Source: Daldinia sp. FL1419
Lineage: Eukaryota > Ascomycota > Sordariomycetes > Xylariales > Hypoxylaceae
Direction: 5' to 3'
Length of the DNA: 64,000 nucleotides
Assembly: GCA_025201765.1 (NCBI GenBank)
Contig: MU623367.1
Location: 1-64,000, forward strand
Translations under genes and position numbers: made by a program
Notes under the pieces: generated by a model
Told to the model about the DNA's origin: nothing
The model's input: the letters and a program-made list of their open reading frames with translations, nothing else
Database searches by the model: none
Shown here: positions 9,806-21,232 of the stretch, one piece after another
Layout of the letters: each line of letters begins with the position of its first letter
Numbering within the stretch: position 1 is the stretch's first letter

Positions 9806-12800
9806 CTATGTTAATATCGCCTCAAACTCAAAGTCCTCAGTCAATAACGAGTGCTCCTCCCTCGTACTGGGTCCGCAAGAGCCGCTCCCCAGTCCATGAT
9901 GCGCTGCATCCAGTCTTAAGACAACGTTCTCTGTCTTCTTCCTGCGTAGTTCATAAGGATGTTTCGCCGCGTCTACGTCCGCGACGCGATAATGCGAAGC
10001 GTTGAAATCAAAAAGTTTCCGTTTTTTCTCAGTACCATTCAAATCCGAAAAGTGAGCCGTGATCGATTCACCACTAGTATGCGTAAGCTTAACCCATCGC
10101 GTGTCCGTTCTGTTGCCGCCTTCTTGTGGGTACTCGTAGTCGGTCCAGAGCTTGGAAACTTCGGCAACTTGGTACACGCCTAGACGCTGCGACAGCTTCT
10201 TGTCTCTGTAACTCTCACCTGGACCGCGTCCGTACCAAGTTACCGCAGCAGCGTTCTTATTGCCCCCGGCCCATTCACTTCGTAGCTCCATGGTGAGGCC
10301 TATACGAGGCAGTGTGCGAGGCAAGTTTAACCCCCCCGGAGTACCTTTAACGCGAACGGTGAGTGTACCGGATGCGTGGAACATGTAAGCGATGTCTAAG
10401 TCAATGAACCACGAAAGGACAGGAGGGGCGAATCGCTGCTGCACCCGGACTATAGCGGTGTGCCCGTCAGATTCGATATCCCATGTACAGCTACGCGTCC
10501 GGGACCTTGCAAGGTGCAAAAGTCTGTTTTTCCAGTCGCGTCCATCTTGAGGCGCATCGTTATCCGTGGGTGCTCGGTATGCAGTGAACTCTGGACTCGT
10601 AGCCAAGAGCTCGGTGCCATTCTTGACGAAAGACCTCAGTTTACCATTGATAGGTGAGAATGTCCATGATGTAGTCGGGCTGGAAATTAACAAAAGGGTT
10701 GATATTTCAGTGATGGTTACTTCATCGAAAGACTGAAGCGAGAGGGAGAGAGGCAAGGCGGGGCTACTGAGAGGGATATCTTCGAAGGCAATTTCGAATC
10801 CGGCCGGAAGAGACTGAGTTGCGGCGCGCTGATAAAAGAATAATTGGACTATCCCCTCTCCAGTCAAATCTGTAGGTTGAGACGGGAGTACTAATTCGGC
10901 GGTTTGGCCGGGTTCTATACCGGATGGAATCTCGATACTGCCAGCGTGAGAAGTTGGTTTGCCTTCATCCAAGATAACATAACTACATCCGAGATGATCG
11001 AGAGTAATGAAGTCGTACCTATTTACGACTGTAGCAGTTTGCGATGTGTAAGCGACGACTTTGATGGGCTCTATCCCTTTTTTGTACTCAATCAATCCTG
11101 GAGTTGGTGTGTGGTCAGAGTGTAGCACTCCGTCCAGGATAAAATTGCTATCATTCGGCTCATCGCCAAAGTCTCCGCCATAGGCATAAAACTCGTCCTT
11201 GGTTTCCCTATCCTTAGTAAGGAGTCCGTGGTTCGCCCATTCCCAGACGAAACCGCCTTGAAGCTTCGGATGTTCGTAGAATGCATCAATGTACTCCTTA
11301 ATATTACCCGGACCATTACCCATTGCATGGATGAACTCGCATAGAACGAGAGGCTTGCTCTTGGAGGCGTCCTTGGCAAATTCAATAATGGTTTCTATCG
11401 GTGGATACATGGTGGAATACACATCCATGGTCTCGGCGTATATGTCGGCCTCGTAATGGATAGGCCGGCTATCGTCGTACGACTTGATCCAACTATACAT
11501 AGACTTAAAGTTCCGACCGAAAAAGGCTTCGTTTCCCAAGGACCATATAATGACGGAGGAATGGAGCTGGTCGCGATAAACTAGCTGCTTCGCACGATCA
11601 ACATAGGCTTCCTCCCAAGCGGGATTGTCCGTTGTCCATTTGGCTGCGTCCGCCCGCGTAATGAGCTGTCGCTCACGGAATGGAAGCGCTCTATCGACAG
11701 GCGAAAGTGCAGCATCACCTACAATTGGGGTTAATACGGCTTACAATTTAATACGCACACGCCAGTGAACGTACAAATGGACTCAAACCCATGGCACTCG
11801 AGATCGGCTTCGTCCATGACCCAGAACTGCTCCTGTTAGATTGTGGATATAATAAATACTATATGAATAACCTACTCCTAATTCATCGGCTAGGTCATAT
11901 AGACGAACGTCGCTTGGCTGGTGGCAGGTCCGAATTGCGTTTATATTGTGAGTTTTCATAAGGAGAAGGTCCTGCTTCAAGAACTCATATGGAACAGCTC
12001 GCCCAAATTTAGGGTGATGCTCGTGTCGGTTAGCACCCTTAAGAATAATTCGGCGGCCGTTGACTTGAATAAGGCCATCCTTCATTTCCACCTGTCGGAA
12101 TCCCACGCGATGAGCAATGAAGCTAGAATCGTTCAAAGAAACGACGAGATAATACAGCGTCGGCGTTTCCGCTGTCCATTTTGAGGGGTTCACAACTGGG
12201 AGAGAAAACTCAACACATCCCTGAGAGACGGTTTTTGTTTCTGTAGCAATGACCCTGCTCTTGGATGGGTCCCAAAGGTCAAGTTGGAGTTTTCCGGCTC
12301 CGGTAATATCGACCCGGGCTTTTAGTTCTGCATTGGCGTACTGGTTGTCTAGCTTCGTCTGAACGAACAGATTCTCAACACGCGATTCTGACGGAAATCC
12401 AAGAAGATGAACATCTCGATAGCTGGTTACTGATTAGTACGTTCTTGTATGGGAGGAGTCTGTTAAGCTTACATGCCGCTCATCCTCCATTGGTCCTAAA
12501 AGCATATTAGAATTCCCAACTATGAAACGGAAAAGGGGGTATTTGATGTGAAATATAACTAAACGAAGGAATATCGTCACCCTGTGATTTATGGGGGAAA
12601 GGGGGGGTCCATGATATACCTCACCTGGTCTTCTATGTAAGTTCCGTCGCAGTATTGATAAACCCGAACTGCAACCGTATTCTCGCCCGTCTCATGAATC
12701 ACGTTCGTGACATCAAACTCAGACGGGTTTCGTGACCCTTGATGATACCCCACTTCTTTCCCGTTCACCCAGACGTGGAAGGCAGAATCTACTCCCTCGA

Positions 12801-13230
12801 ACCTCAATCTCAGCTGCAGACCTTTTAGTTTATTAGGAACTGCGAAATTCTTGACGTAGAAGCCGGTCTCGTTTTCGTCAAGTGGAACATTCGGTGGGTC
12901 TACAGGGATGGGAAAATTGACATTGGTGTAGTGAGGTCCTTTCCCGTACCCATTCAGCTGCCACATGCTAGGAACGGTTACACTGTCCCAGTCTGCTGTA
13001 TTGAAGGCTGGATTCTCGAACCCTTCCGGGCCTTCGAACGGGTTCCCAGCAAGCTTGAATTTCCAAGTTCCGGAAAGGGAGTAAGTGTTGGACTTGGCAC
13101 TATCGTAGGTCAAAGCATCCTGTACCGTGTTATATATGTGGAAGTTAGCTCGGGGCGGGAGAGTATTTTTATGAAGAATATTGAGATTGTTCCAATCTGG
13201 CTGAGATGATGGGTGAATTCTTTTAGACAT
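9806..13230 (-). CDS. Beta-galactosidase, glycoside hydrolase family 2
   Basis: Hydrolyses terminal beta-galactosides such as lactose; GH2 retaining enzyme of the E. coli LacZ type. Five exons: 13230-12625, 12495-12473, 12422-11876, 11826-11775, 11718-9806; phases close exactly to 1046 aa (LacZ is 1023). Exon 2 is only 23 nt and exon 4 only 52 nt, but both carry conserved family sequence (DQWRMSG; FWVMDEADLECHGFES). In order: jelly-roll sugar-binding domain, immunoglobulin-like domain, TIM barrel with the acid/base Glu in IIWSLGNEAFFG and the nucleophile Glu in LCEFIHAMGNGPGN, then the C-terminal small-chain domains (WYGRGPGESYRDK). The start at 13230 gives MSKRIHP with no signal peptide, so the enzyme is probably intracellular. 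A reading frame extending upstream to 13428 contains a hydrophobic stretch and was not used. All key residues are present and I see no damage. Confidence 0.93.
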
Positions 13231-13777
13231 GGTTACTGGAATGATATTGCTAGATCCTATCCTTAGGGAAATACAAAACAACATCAACTGGAAGATTAAC
13301 GATTGATAAAAAGCCAGCCTTGGTATAAACCCAACCGAATAATCAGACGCCCTAGTGTAGCTGTTAGTTGATGATTTCACTGCCTCTGAATGACAATGAG
13401 GGGAAGCTTGACGGAATTCCGGGAACACAGCCGATCTCGCGACTTATTCGCCGGAGTGTATCGAACTACGGCGAAATATCATTATACCAATGCAGCGCAT
13501 ATAGCAAATAATAGACATTACTTGAATTAAATAGAGGCCGATCAGGATACGATACCGGTCCGGACTCGAGAGATTCGGTGCGGGGAACCCTCAACGCGAA
13601 ACGAATCACAACGACTGCCCATACCTACGGTAACATTCGTTTAGCAGGAATATAGAAACATACATATGTATAATCATTTGATCAACATACCTAGGTAGGT
13701 ACCCAAACACTGCGAATTAATCGCGCGTTCGGTTGAAGTTCAACCCGAATTGAAGTTTGAAAGACCCTTTGAAAAAG

Positions 13778-13791
13778 AGACACGCGTGTCT
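13778..13791. promoter_or_regulatory. 14-bp palindrome with ACGCGT core
   Basis: Perfect palindrome agacacgcgtgtct, about 550 bp upstream of the beta-galactosidase start. Perfect symmetry suggests a dimer binding site; the ACGCGT core also matches the MCB box. Its function is inferred only. Confidence 0.35.
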
Positions 13792-13826
13792 GCAAGTAAC
13801 CCAAGCCGGGATGCTGTGAAATGAAC

Positions 13827-13860
13827 GTTGTGTATGACTACATGTTGTGTATGACTACAT
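13827..13860. repeat. 17-bp tandem duplication
   Basis: gttgtgtatgactacat is present twice without spacing, in the 800-bp spacer between the beta-galactosidase promoter and the 3' end of the RCC1-repeat gene. Besides this and the palindrome at 13778, the spacer holds ctaggtaggt motifs near 13690. Confidence 0.75.
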
Positions 13861-14030
13861 GCGTTATGATAGATTGAGAAGGGGGTATCAATATAGATCC
13901 AAATTGATCAAGGGACCTTATGCTCACGCCAAGCATCTCCAGTCCACGATTCAAGCCAACCACCTATCCCATTTGACCTTTTTATTATACACCAATGGTT
14001 AGGTCCAAAAGATTTCCAATATAATAGCTT

Positions 14031-15842
14031 TTACGTTCCGGAATATACAGCTGTCACAAAGCGACCACACTCCACCCGCTGCTCAACACTAACTTTCCTT
14101 CCTGAGCCACCTTCGCCGATCTTAACTGTGGTTCGAGGTGTGATTTGAAACCTATGGTGCTCGCCTTGTCGTCCTTTCTCGGCGTCGCCTTCTCCACCAT
14201 CTAGGGGTTCGATATAAGTTGGTATAGGAGTGTTATTCCGCTTGCCAGTGCCTAGCTGGTAATGTTCATTGCCGCCCCAGAATACTACATCTGCACCCCA
14301 ATTTGTATCATTATGCGAGGTGGTATCAGATGCTTGAACCGAGGTGACGTTATCCATCACCGCAGCTGCATGGGTACTACCAGCGCTCAATCGGGAGAGG
14401 CGGATTGGAACGACGGAATCTGTTTTCTCATCCCACTCAGAGAGTCCCGAGAGCGACTTGATCTTCGAAGGTCCGAGTGAAACATGTGTCCATTTACCCG
14501 TCCCCAAGCTGCCCCAGATGCCGGAGCCACAAGCCCAAGTGTCGGCAGTAACCCGGCCAAGGTCCCTTATAGAATTGGCGTCTTCTCTTGGACTAGCAAC
14601 TCGCTTTGCATCCACTGTAAAGTATGAGTTTGCACCGCCAGCCGCAATGGCCGTTACGCGTGGTTGTTTTCCGGAACCGCTATAAATTTTGTTAAACGGT
14701 AACGGAATTGGAGCATCGATAAAAGGAAACTGGGGTTCCACTTCAAAGCCTAGCTGGCCCGAAGTATTATCGCCGAAAACGAAGACGTGTCCGTCGGTAT
14801 CTAATGCTAAGGAATGGTAATCACCGGCCGCGACCTTTTCGATTTTAAAGCCCTTTAAACTGATAATTTCATGCGGTTCGTCGTAGGGTCCCTCCGGTCG
14901 GGTTGCCCAAGTTAGACCTGGTATACCCATTTGCCCTTTAGAAGGGAAGTCGGATGTACTGGAAGCAGCGGCGAAAACCCGGCCCTTAGACGTTAAAAGT
15001 AAAGCGTGTTCGAGACCACTTGCAATCTCGACGATACTCTCGCCCCAACCAAGGTTCTTCGGCTTCAATTGTCGGTAATTGACAGTCTCTGGACTGGACC
15101 AAAAAGACAGCCAAGACGTCTGATGGGGCTTCTCGCCAGAATTCTGGTCGGCTCCCGCCACGGGTACCGAGTATACTGTACCATTCTTCCCTAAAGCAAT
15201 TATACGGTCTCGTGATATTTCAATCTTGACGAGATTTTTGCCTTTTAGCGTTTCCGCGGGGGTCGGGTTCGCCCTCGAGAAGGCCGTACCCCACTGCACG
15301 AGGTCGCCCTTCTCAGTGATAGCCGCTCCAAAGTCACGATCTAGCTTGACGTCTCTTATGAGCATACCGTCGAAATACGATATCCTGCGCGGAGTTTTTA
15401 TAACATTCTCCGTTGAATCGGGTGCGGCTACTCTACCCGAATTAGACCCCCACGCATAAACGCCCGGATGCTCCCAACTCTTTTTCACTTGGAGGTGTTG
15501 GCTACTAATTATGTCTCTGTTTTCCTCCTTGGTTTCGCTAGACGGTCGGGACTTTTCATACTCGATAACGGCTTGCTGTGGCTTTGGAGGTTCTTTAGTC
15601 AAAGACGGGTATAACACAACCGCACTTCCAGCAGCGAGGGCTACCAGCATTCCACCAAGGAGCTTCCCGGCGCCCCTACGCTTGTGCCCGGTCTCATTAC
15701 TTCCTCTCTCGGTGCTAATTAACCTAGGCCATTGGCGAACAAGGGAGTTTGCGTAGTTTGGATAGGGATATAAGAGAGGCCTCTGGCGCAACGCAACTCG
15801 ACGAACGATAGCTGTCATGGTGGAGAGTTCTACTCTAACCAA
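14031..15842 (-). CDS. Mitochondrial RCC1-repeat protein, FMP25-like
   Basis: Single exon, up to 603 aa. An Arg-rich, acid-poor N terminus (IVRRVALRQRPLLYPY) looks like a mitochondrial presequence. It is followed by one membrane segment at about residues 60-82 (GGMLVALAAGSAVVLYP). The rest shows RCC1-type beta-propeller repeats: VYAWGSNSGRV, GDLVQWGTAFS, LEHALLLTSKGRVFA, DYHSLALDTDGHVFVFGDN, DTWACGSGIWGSLGTGK, VVFWGGNEHYQLGTG. This architecture matches Fmp25, an inner-membrane protein of budding yeast linked to respiratory complex III assembly. The function is transferred from that family. The ATG at 15818 (MTAIVRR) is an equally good start, since it begins the presequence directly. Confidence 0.82.
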   Translation of the reverse strand: MVRVELSTMTAIVRRVALRQRPLLYPYPNYANSLVRQWPRLISTERGSNETGHKRRGAGKLLGGMLVALAAGSAVVLYPSLTKEPPKPQQAVIEYEKSRPSSETKEENRDIISSQHLQVKKSWEHPGVYAWGSNSGRVAAPDSTENVIKTPRRISYFDGMLIRDVKLDRDFGAAITEKGDLVQWGTAFSRANPTPAETLKGKNLVKIEISRDRIIALGKNGTVYSVPVAGADQNSGEKPHQTSWLSFWSSPETVNYRQLKPKNLGWGESIVEIASGLEHALLLTSKGRVFAAASSTSDFPSKGQMGIPGLTWATRPEGPYDEPHEIISLKGFKIEKVAAGDYHSLALDTDGHVFVFGDNTSGQLGFEVEPQFPFIDAPIPLPFNKIYSGSGKQPRVTAIAAGGANSYFTVDAKRVASPREDANSIRDLGRVTADTWACGSGIWGSLGTGKWTHVSLGPSKIKSLSGLSEWDEKTDSVVPIRLSRLSAGSTHAAAVMDNVTSVQASDTTSHNDTNWGADVVFWGGNEHYQLGTGKRNNTPIPTYIEPLDGGEGDAEKGRQGEHHRFQITPRTTVKIGEGGSGRKVSVEQRVECGRFVTAVYSGT

Positions 15843-16351
15843 TTAATGGCGATTAGTACACACGATGTGTATAAGACCTTGATAGTTATATAGGTCAAGA
15901 CCTGTTGTTAGTTTACCCGAACCATGGTCGACTGTTTTAAAGAAGCTCTTCGATGGAGAGAAAATGGAGGGGAAGATGTAGAATTGATAGAATTGATAAA
16001 AACGATAAAAGAGAAATGATGAGGTCATCCAATCAAAGCCCACGTAAAATAAATACATGCAATGCACGCGTGAACCGACCCCACTTCAGCGTCAATCCCG
16101 ATTGGCACTAGCCCGGTCGGATTGAAAAAGCTTGGCTTAGGTAATATTATGTACCTAGTACTTCGTACATCAAGTAAAATGGACCAACCACCTTTAGTGG
16201 AACTTCAATTCGATACTTAGGTACCTCCTCTCATCCTCCTTCTTCAACACCATTAACTTCCCCAATACACCACTCATCCCAGGTAATTTATTATGCAAAT
16301 CTAACCCTTGGCGGTGCGCCTTAGCATTCTAGGAAGCGCCAAATCGACCAC
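15843..16351. other. Spacer between FMP25-like and transporter genes
   Basis: About 500 bp with several taggtacc/gtacctag motifs (16140-16225). It contains the promoter of the FMP25-like gene and the 3' end of the transporter gene. No gene was recognised; a 74-codon frame here is Phe/Tyr-rich and not credible. Confidence 0.5.
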
Positions 16352-17843
16352 TTAGTTATCTGTATTATCTAGCACGTCTTCGTCGCGACCTGGATAAACG
16401 ATGTCCTGGGTAATAACAGCTCGGACCAGGCTGTAGAACACAAAACAATACGTAACCAGTAGGCAGATAGACATCCCTGTTGCAAACCAGCGAATACCCT
16501 CATGTTGCAGTTCATTCCCGATTGAAATCGTAGCCAGGATAAAGCCTGTGTTCGGAAAGGCCATTGCCCACCAGTTAAGATGGAAATATTCGGGAGGCGA
16601 CATGACGACGGAGACTACTGCGATACCAAACCACCACAGCGAAAGCGCCCAGAGAAATATTGCGCCTACGATTGCTATGGGCCTGATGATTTTCATATCA
16701 AGCACCATCCCCATGTTAATATCCAGGTTATCAGGTAAACCGTTCGCCATGCCAATAATCGCTAGAGCCGTAAAGGCCGGCGGCCCAACGTTCATGAATA
16801 AGCCTGCTCGGTGCTCACGATTTGGCATGCCTAAATTATGTTAGCCAGTAACCTTCAAGGTAGACCAATATGCCAAGCTCACCTCGTGACATCAAACGTC
16901 CTACCATATGAGCGTACATCATAAACGCCACAGACAAACCCAAACCCTGGCACGTTAAACCGACCACGATTATCGGAATCGCATTCATTTGGGGTTGGGT
17001 CTCCGCAATAACCGACGCTATTGTTCCCGAAAGCATGATGGGGAAAATTGGCAAGATCCATGTGGGCATCATAGTCTGAAGGCCAAGATTATGGGTCCTA
17101 AACACATAGCTATATTGAGCAATTGCGACAAATAGCGAGGCTGCTACATAGCCCCAGAATAGAGCCGAGATGAACCATATCGCAGATGGACTTTCTTCCG
17201 GGATAACGTAGCGTTGAGTGCCCGTGATCAGAGTTGCTATAGCGAGAAAGATCGTCGGTACGAAGAATGCTTCCCGAGAATGGGTGATGGACGTCTTGAA
17301 AGTTCCTTTATGTGCCACGAACCTCGTGGTTATCGCAGCGACTATGCCAACGAATATGACGATGTTCGCAATGTATACGGCGAATCCAATTTTTCGAAGT
17401 CCCAGAAATTGGTGAGGCTGAGCGTAAATCAACAGCGCCAAACCGCCCGTGCTCATGGATAAGGTAAACCAGGCCCAGGTGAAGTGAGCTCTGAATTATT
17501 CAAGACCAGTTAGCCGTGGAAAGTCCAGAATTCGGGTAATCTCTTCATCAACCTACATCCTCTGGGAAAGCTTAAGCTTTGGGCGGTTTGGGTCGTAAAT
17601 GTCGATAACATCGAGACCAGCCTCTGTTTTCTCAATGTCGTGACCCTCTTTGCCTTCGTGTATAGAGGCGTCTGGTGAATTAACGCGGGTCCCACCCATA
17701 CTAAAGCTAAGGTCTTTCTCGTCCGCTTCATATTTAGAGACTTGCCCTAGGGCATGCTCCCCTAGTACTTCGGTAGGCAATGGTAGACCATGTGTATTGT
17801 AAAGAGTATCTTTCTCCGGAATTAGATCAACGCTTTTATCCAT
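16352..17843 (-). CDS. TDT-family transporter (Mae1/SLAC1-like, C4-dicarboxylate)
   Basis: Three exons: 17843-17557, 17490-16883, 16830-16352, with introns of 66 and 52 bp, giving 457 aa. About 95 hydrophilic residues come first. Then the family opening HFTWAWFTLSMSTGGLA appears, followed by about ten hydrophobic membrane segments. The conserved loop RGMPNREHRAGLFMNVGPPAF is formed exactly across the second junction (an internal piece is FMNVGPPAFTAL). The family (tellurite-resistance/dicarboxylate, SLAC1 fold) includes fission yeast malate permease Mae1 and the sulfite pump Ssu1. The NREHRAG and GPPAF motifs favour the Mae1-type malate group. It is expected in the plasma membrane. The substrate cannot be proven from sequence. 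Confidence 0.87.
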
Positions 17844-20252
17844 AGCTTAGAATAACTCAGGTAACGCAACGGGACGTGGTCTTGAAAATCAAATCGTATG
17901 CAGGATGGCTATGGAAACAGGGGAAGAGCATAAAGAAACGGTGGGAGTTATATAGGCTACAGGAATGGCTATTTCTAAAAATTCCATACTGTGATATAAT
18001 GCTATTCGTCTCCTGAGCCACGGATGATTCCAGATCATGAGGCTGATCTATCCACAAAATGAAACATTTCTAAACTAAAATTGTTGGCTGCCAAGAGTCC
18101 CAAATCCAGGACCGAGACCCTAAACATGAAGATCCAAAAGAGGCGATGGCACCTTACATTGCAATGAGACGTCTCTAAGGCGTATACCTTCCTTAAACTA
18201 GTATGATCTATCTCAATACCAAGGCCTCAAAGCTACCCAAATGCGTAAGAGACCCACGATGGCCAAGATACACTGCCGTCCTAGACACGTACGACGTGAC
18301 AAATAAGGCACAAGAGGCTAACTCAGGGGCTAAATGATCTCAGGAGGCCCAGAGCCGATGAGGTTGAGTATAGAAATCTATTGTGGGGATCTGTATTTGT
18401 TAGCGCACCGCCACTGACTACGTGATTGACACTCACGCTGATGTAAATCTTACGAGACCAGTCATGCTGTAGATGCTTATATTGTAGACTAAGCGCTATT
18501 CATTTGACATGAACTAACGAGTTGACGACTTGCTTAATTCGAACATTAACTGCCTTCTAGACTGGGGTGTTGGATGAAGAGCTCAACATATCCTGGCCCC
18601 AAGCGACGGGAAGTAGTAGATTATTAGGAATTTGTGCTCGTGTATCTTAGTATGGAGTAGCTCATTGTCGATCAGATTCGTTTCAACGGGTCTAACCTTG
18701 TATATCATTTCTTCTAGAAGTTACAGTAGTATACCTATGTAAGCTGAGCCTTGCTTCTATTTGGTCGGCTATAGCTCAACATACTACTGTATGGGACTTG
18801 CTCTAAGTCTCCAAGCCCCCAGACGCGTTGAATCTTACGAATCAGATGCCTTGGCTGTTGCGGTGACGGTTTCAGAACAATGATAGACATCACATTATGA
18901 ATAATCGTGTTGGGGAACGGTATCGAACCAATGAGAGAGAGAATAAAACACGCACGTATGAGAAGGTTAGGAAATGTCAATGCCCAAGAGCAACTTTATC
19001 TTCGCTTGTCATCCCAGACCTAGGTTCGTGTAGCAAACATGAAATCTGGATACATACCCACAAATTGTAAGTCTTTCATGGTCATTAGGGCATTGAACCA
19101 TACGATAGATAGCGAGAACGTGTTTTTACAATGACAAGAGATTGGGGCTCTATAGAATCAGTCGGCAAGCCGTCAAAAGATGAAGCAAGAAGCCTCAAAA
19201 CACCATAGATTTGCCTTGGTGAAGATCGCTATAGAATTTGACAACATGACGTATCTCCTCAACCGTTGCCTTTGCGGTATTTTCGCCAGGTGTATATTTG
19301 GAGAGAGTTCTTTACCCCAAAATAGCAGAAACAATTTTACTGTAGAACCAAAAGAAAAGTCTCGCCACTCCAACATTCCCGAGTGTAGATTCGGTAAGTA
19401 GAAGCACGCAAGGAGCACGCAAGATATCGAAGGTCTTTGTAGCTGCTATTTACGGTGGCCGAAATTCGCATCTTACCTTAGCTGTTAAGCTTTCCGGTCC
19501 GTGCTAGATGGATGTTGTCCTGCCAATCATTATCACGACAGGTCTTAACTCCAGGGATTCTATGCAGGGACTTCGATGCGACCAAGGAACAGGGTATATT
19601 TTAGGAAGCTTGATCGAGATCAACCTACTACCGATCGGTAGTGAATTGCAAACCAACGTCTGGGTCCCCCACAAACGCTGGGTGTTTCAATCAGCATCTA
19701 AGGTTAGCCAGTTGTGTTGGGGAGCATTACTGTATACACATTTCCGGACAGGGATCGTCTATTGGCCTTTAGTAATTCTTGTGCACAACAACTGCTACTG
19801 CATCTCTACCGATGGTAAGCCCGTACCAACCTCCGGAATAGTACCCCGCGTCCGCGGAATGGTTGGTCATAGAGTAAGTTACATCTCGTAAGCTATCAAA
19901 TATCTCCGTCGGGGTAACACTAGTAATATAAATGTTACCTATTAGACGCGATTGGAGATAGAACATATCCCGCACCAATCAGATCGTCAGCCTCGTTGAC
20001 TTGTCTCAGCTCTACTTCACTTACTAATTTCAGAAATTCTCACCGAAGACACATCTCTTCTTACTATATCGTCAGGTTTTGTCCAATACAATCTATTATC
20101 CAGACTTACACGGTTGACGTGACAGATGGGTTCCTTGTCGACTAACAACATGGTTACTCGCATGACTACGAGAAGTGCTCTAGAAGCTATGGACATGGTC
20201 TCCGAAGAGCTATGAATAATATTAAACGTATCGGAATCGGGAGTTCGAGAAG
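17844..20252. other. 2.4-kb gene-poor spacer
   Basis: No gene that I can support. A minus-strand frame at 19978-19769 (with SMTNHSADAGYYSGGWYG) and one at 20304-20017 read somewhat like protein but share no recognisable family, and stops lie between them. They may be decay products or chance. Confidence 0.45.
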
Positions 20253-20262
20253 TGTGTATATA
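20253..20262 (+). promoter_or_regulatory. TATA-like box of the HD-domain gene
   Basis: Reads tgtatatata, followed by gggcc, about 110 bp upstream of the ATG at 20370. Spacing fits a core promoter. Confidence 0.4.
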
Positions 20263-20369
20263 TAGGGCCATCAAGGTCGTCGTTTCTCGAGATGGGAAGA
20301 TCATCAGCCCAGTAACAACCAGTCACAAGTCGATCCGGTAACAACTTCGCCCTCTAATCAAACGCCAAT

Positions 20370-21232
20370 ATGCAGTTCACTAAGGCCGCTCTCCTCCTTC
20401 TCACCAGCTTGGCTGGCCTTGGCAACTCAGCCCCCTTCTACCCATACCCACCACCATTTAGGCCACGTGGTGTGCCCGTTCTAGGGAATGTTCCTTATCC
20501 AAACACTACTATCGCGGGAATTACCGTCATCGACACGCCCATTGTCCGTCTCGCTAGGGAGTTCGCTCGCAACCACAGCGATGACGCTACCTACAAGCAC
20601 CAAGTCCGCGCCTGGCTCTTCGGATCTCAAATCATTGCCAACAACGAGACGCTCCTGAACAGCGTCGACATCGAAGTACAGGCCGTAGCTGCCATTCTAC
20701 ACGATCTCGGTTGGGACCAGACTCCGGACTCTCCAGTCACTTCCCTCGACAAGCGATTCGAAGTCGACGGAGCCATCGCCTCGACCGAGTTCCTCAAGAA
20801 ATACGGCGATGAGAACTGGGACCACCGCCGAATCCAGCTGGTATTCGACGCCATTGCTCTACACACGACCCGCACGATCGCGTACTACAAGGAGCCCGAG
20901 GTGTACGTGACCAGCCAGGGCATTGCTATAGACTACAACGGCCCTGAGCGAGGTGTCAACAACCAGACGTGGCAGAACATTGTTACCGAGTACCCGAACT
21001 TCGACTTGATCCAAGCTACCAACGACACCTTTACCTTTGTCTGTGCTAAGAAGCCCGAGGTCACCTGGGGTAAGCCTTATCCAACCCACGTATTGATATA
21101 GATTGATGCTGACTATCCGCAGACACCCAGCTGCAGCCGTGGGGTGACCGATACGTCCCTGGCTACAAGGAGAGCGAGAGCTTGAGAATCGACGGCATCT
21201 TCACGTTCCTCCAGAGCATCCAGAAGAAGTAA
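20370..21232 (+). CDS. Secreted HD-domain protein (cyanamide hydratase-like fold)
   Basis: Two exons, 20370-21069 and 21123-21232; intron 53 bp (GTAAGC...CCGCAG); 269 aa. The N terminus MQFTKAALLLLTSLAGLGNS is a clear signal peptide with likely cleavage after NSA. The HD metal-binding pattern follows: His77 (YKHQ), His111-Asp112 in AAILHDLGWD, and later conserved VDGAIASTEFL and AIALHTT segments. The HDLGW form is common in fungal HD proteins related to cyanamide hydratase (DDI2/DDI3 in yeast), which are cytosolic. Here the protein would be exported, and several N-x-S/T sites (NTT, NHS, NET, NQT, NDT) fit that. HD domains usually act as phosphohydrolases or hydratases; the substrate is unknown. 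Confidence 0.82.

Noticed and set aside
19508..20304. Possible decayed gene on either strand
   Set aside because: Some protein-like words on the minus strand, but no family, several stops and no splice model that improves it.
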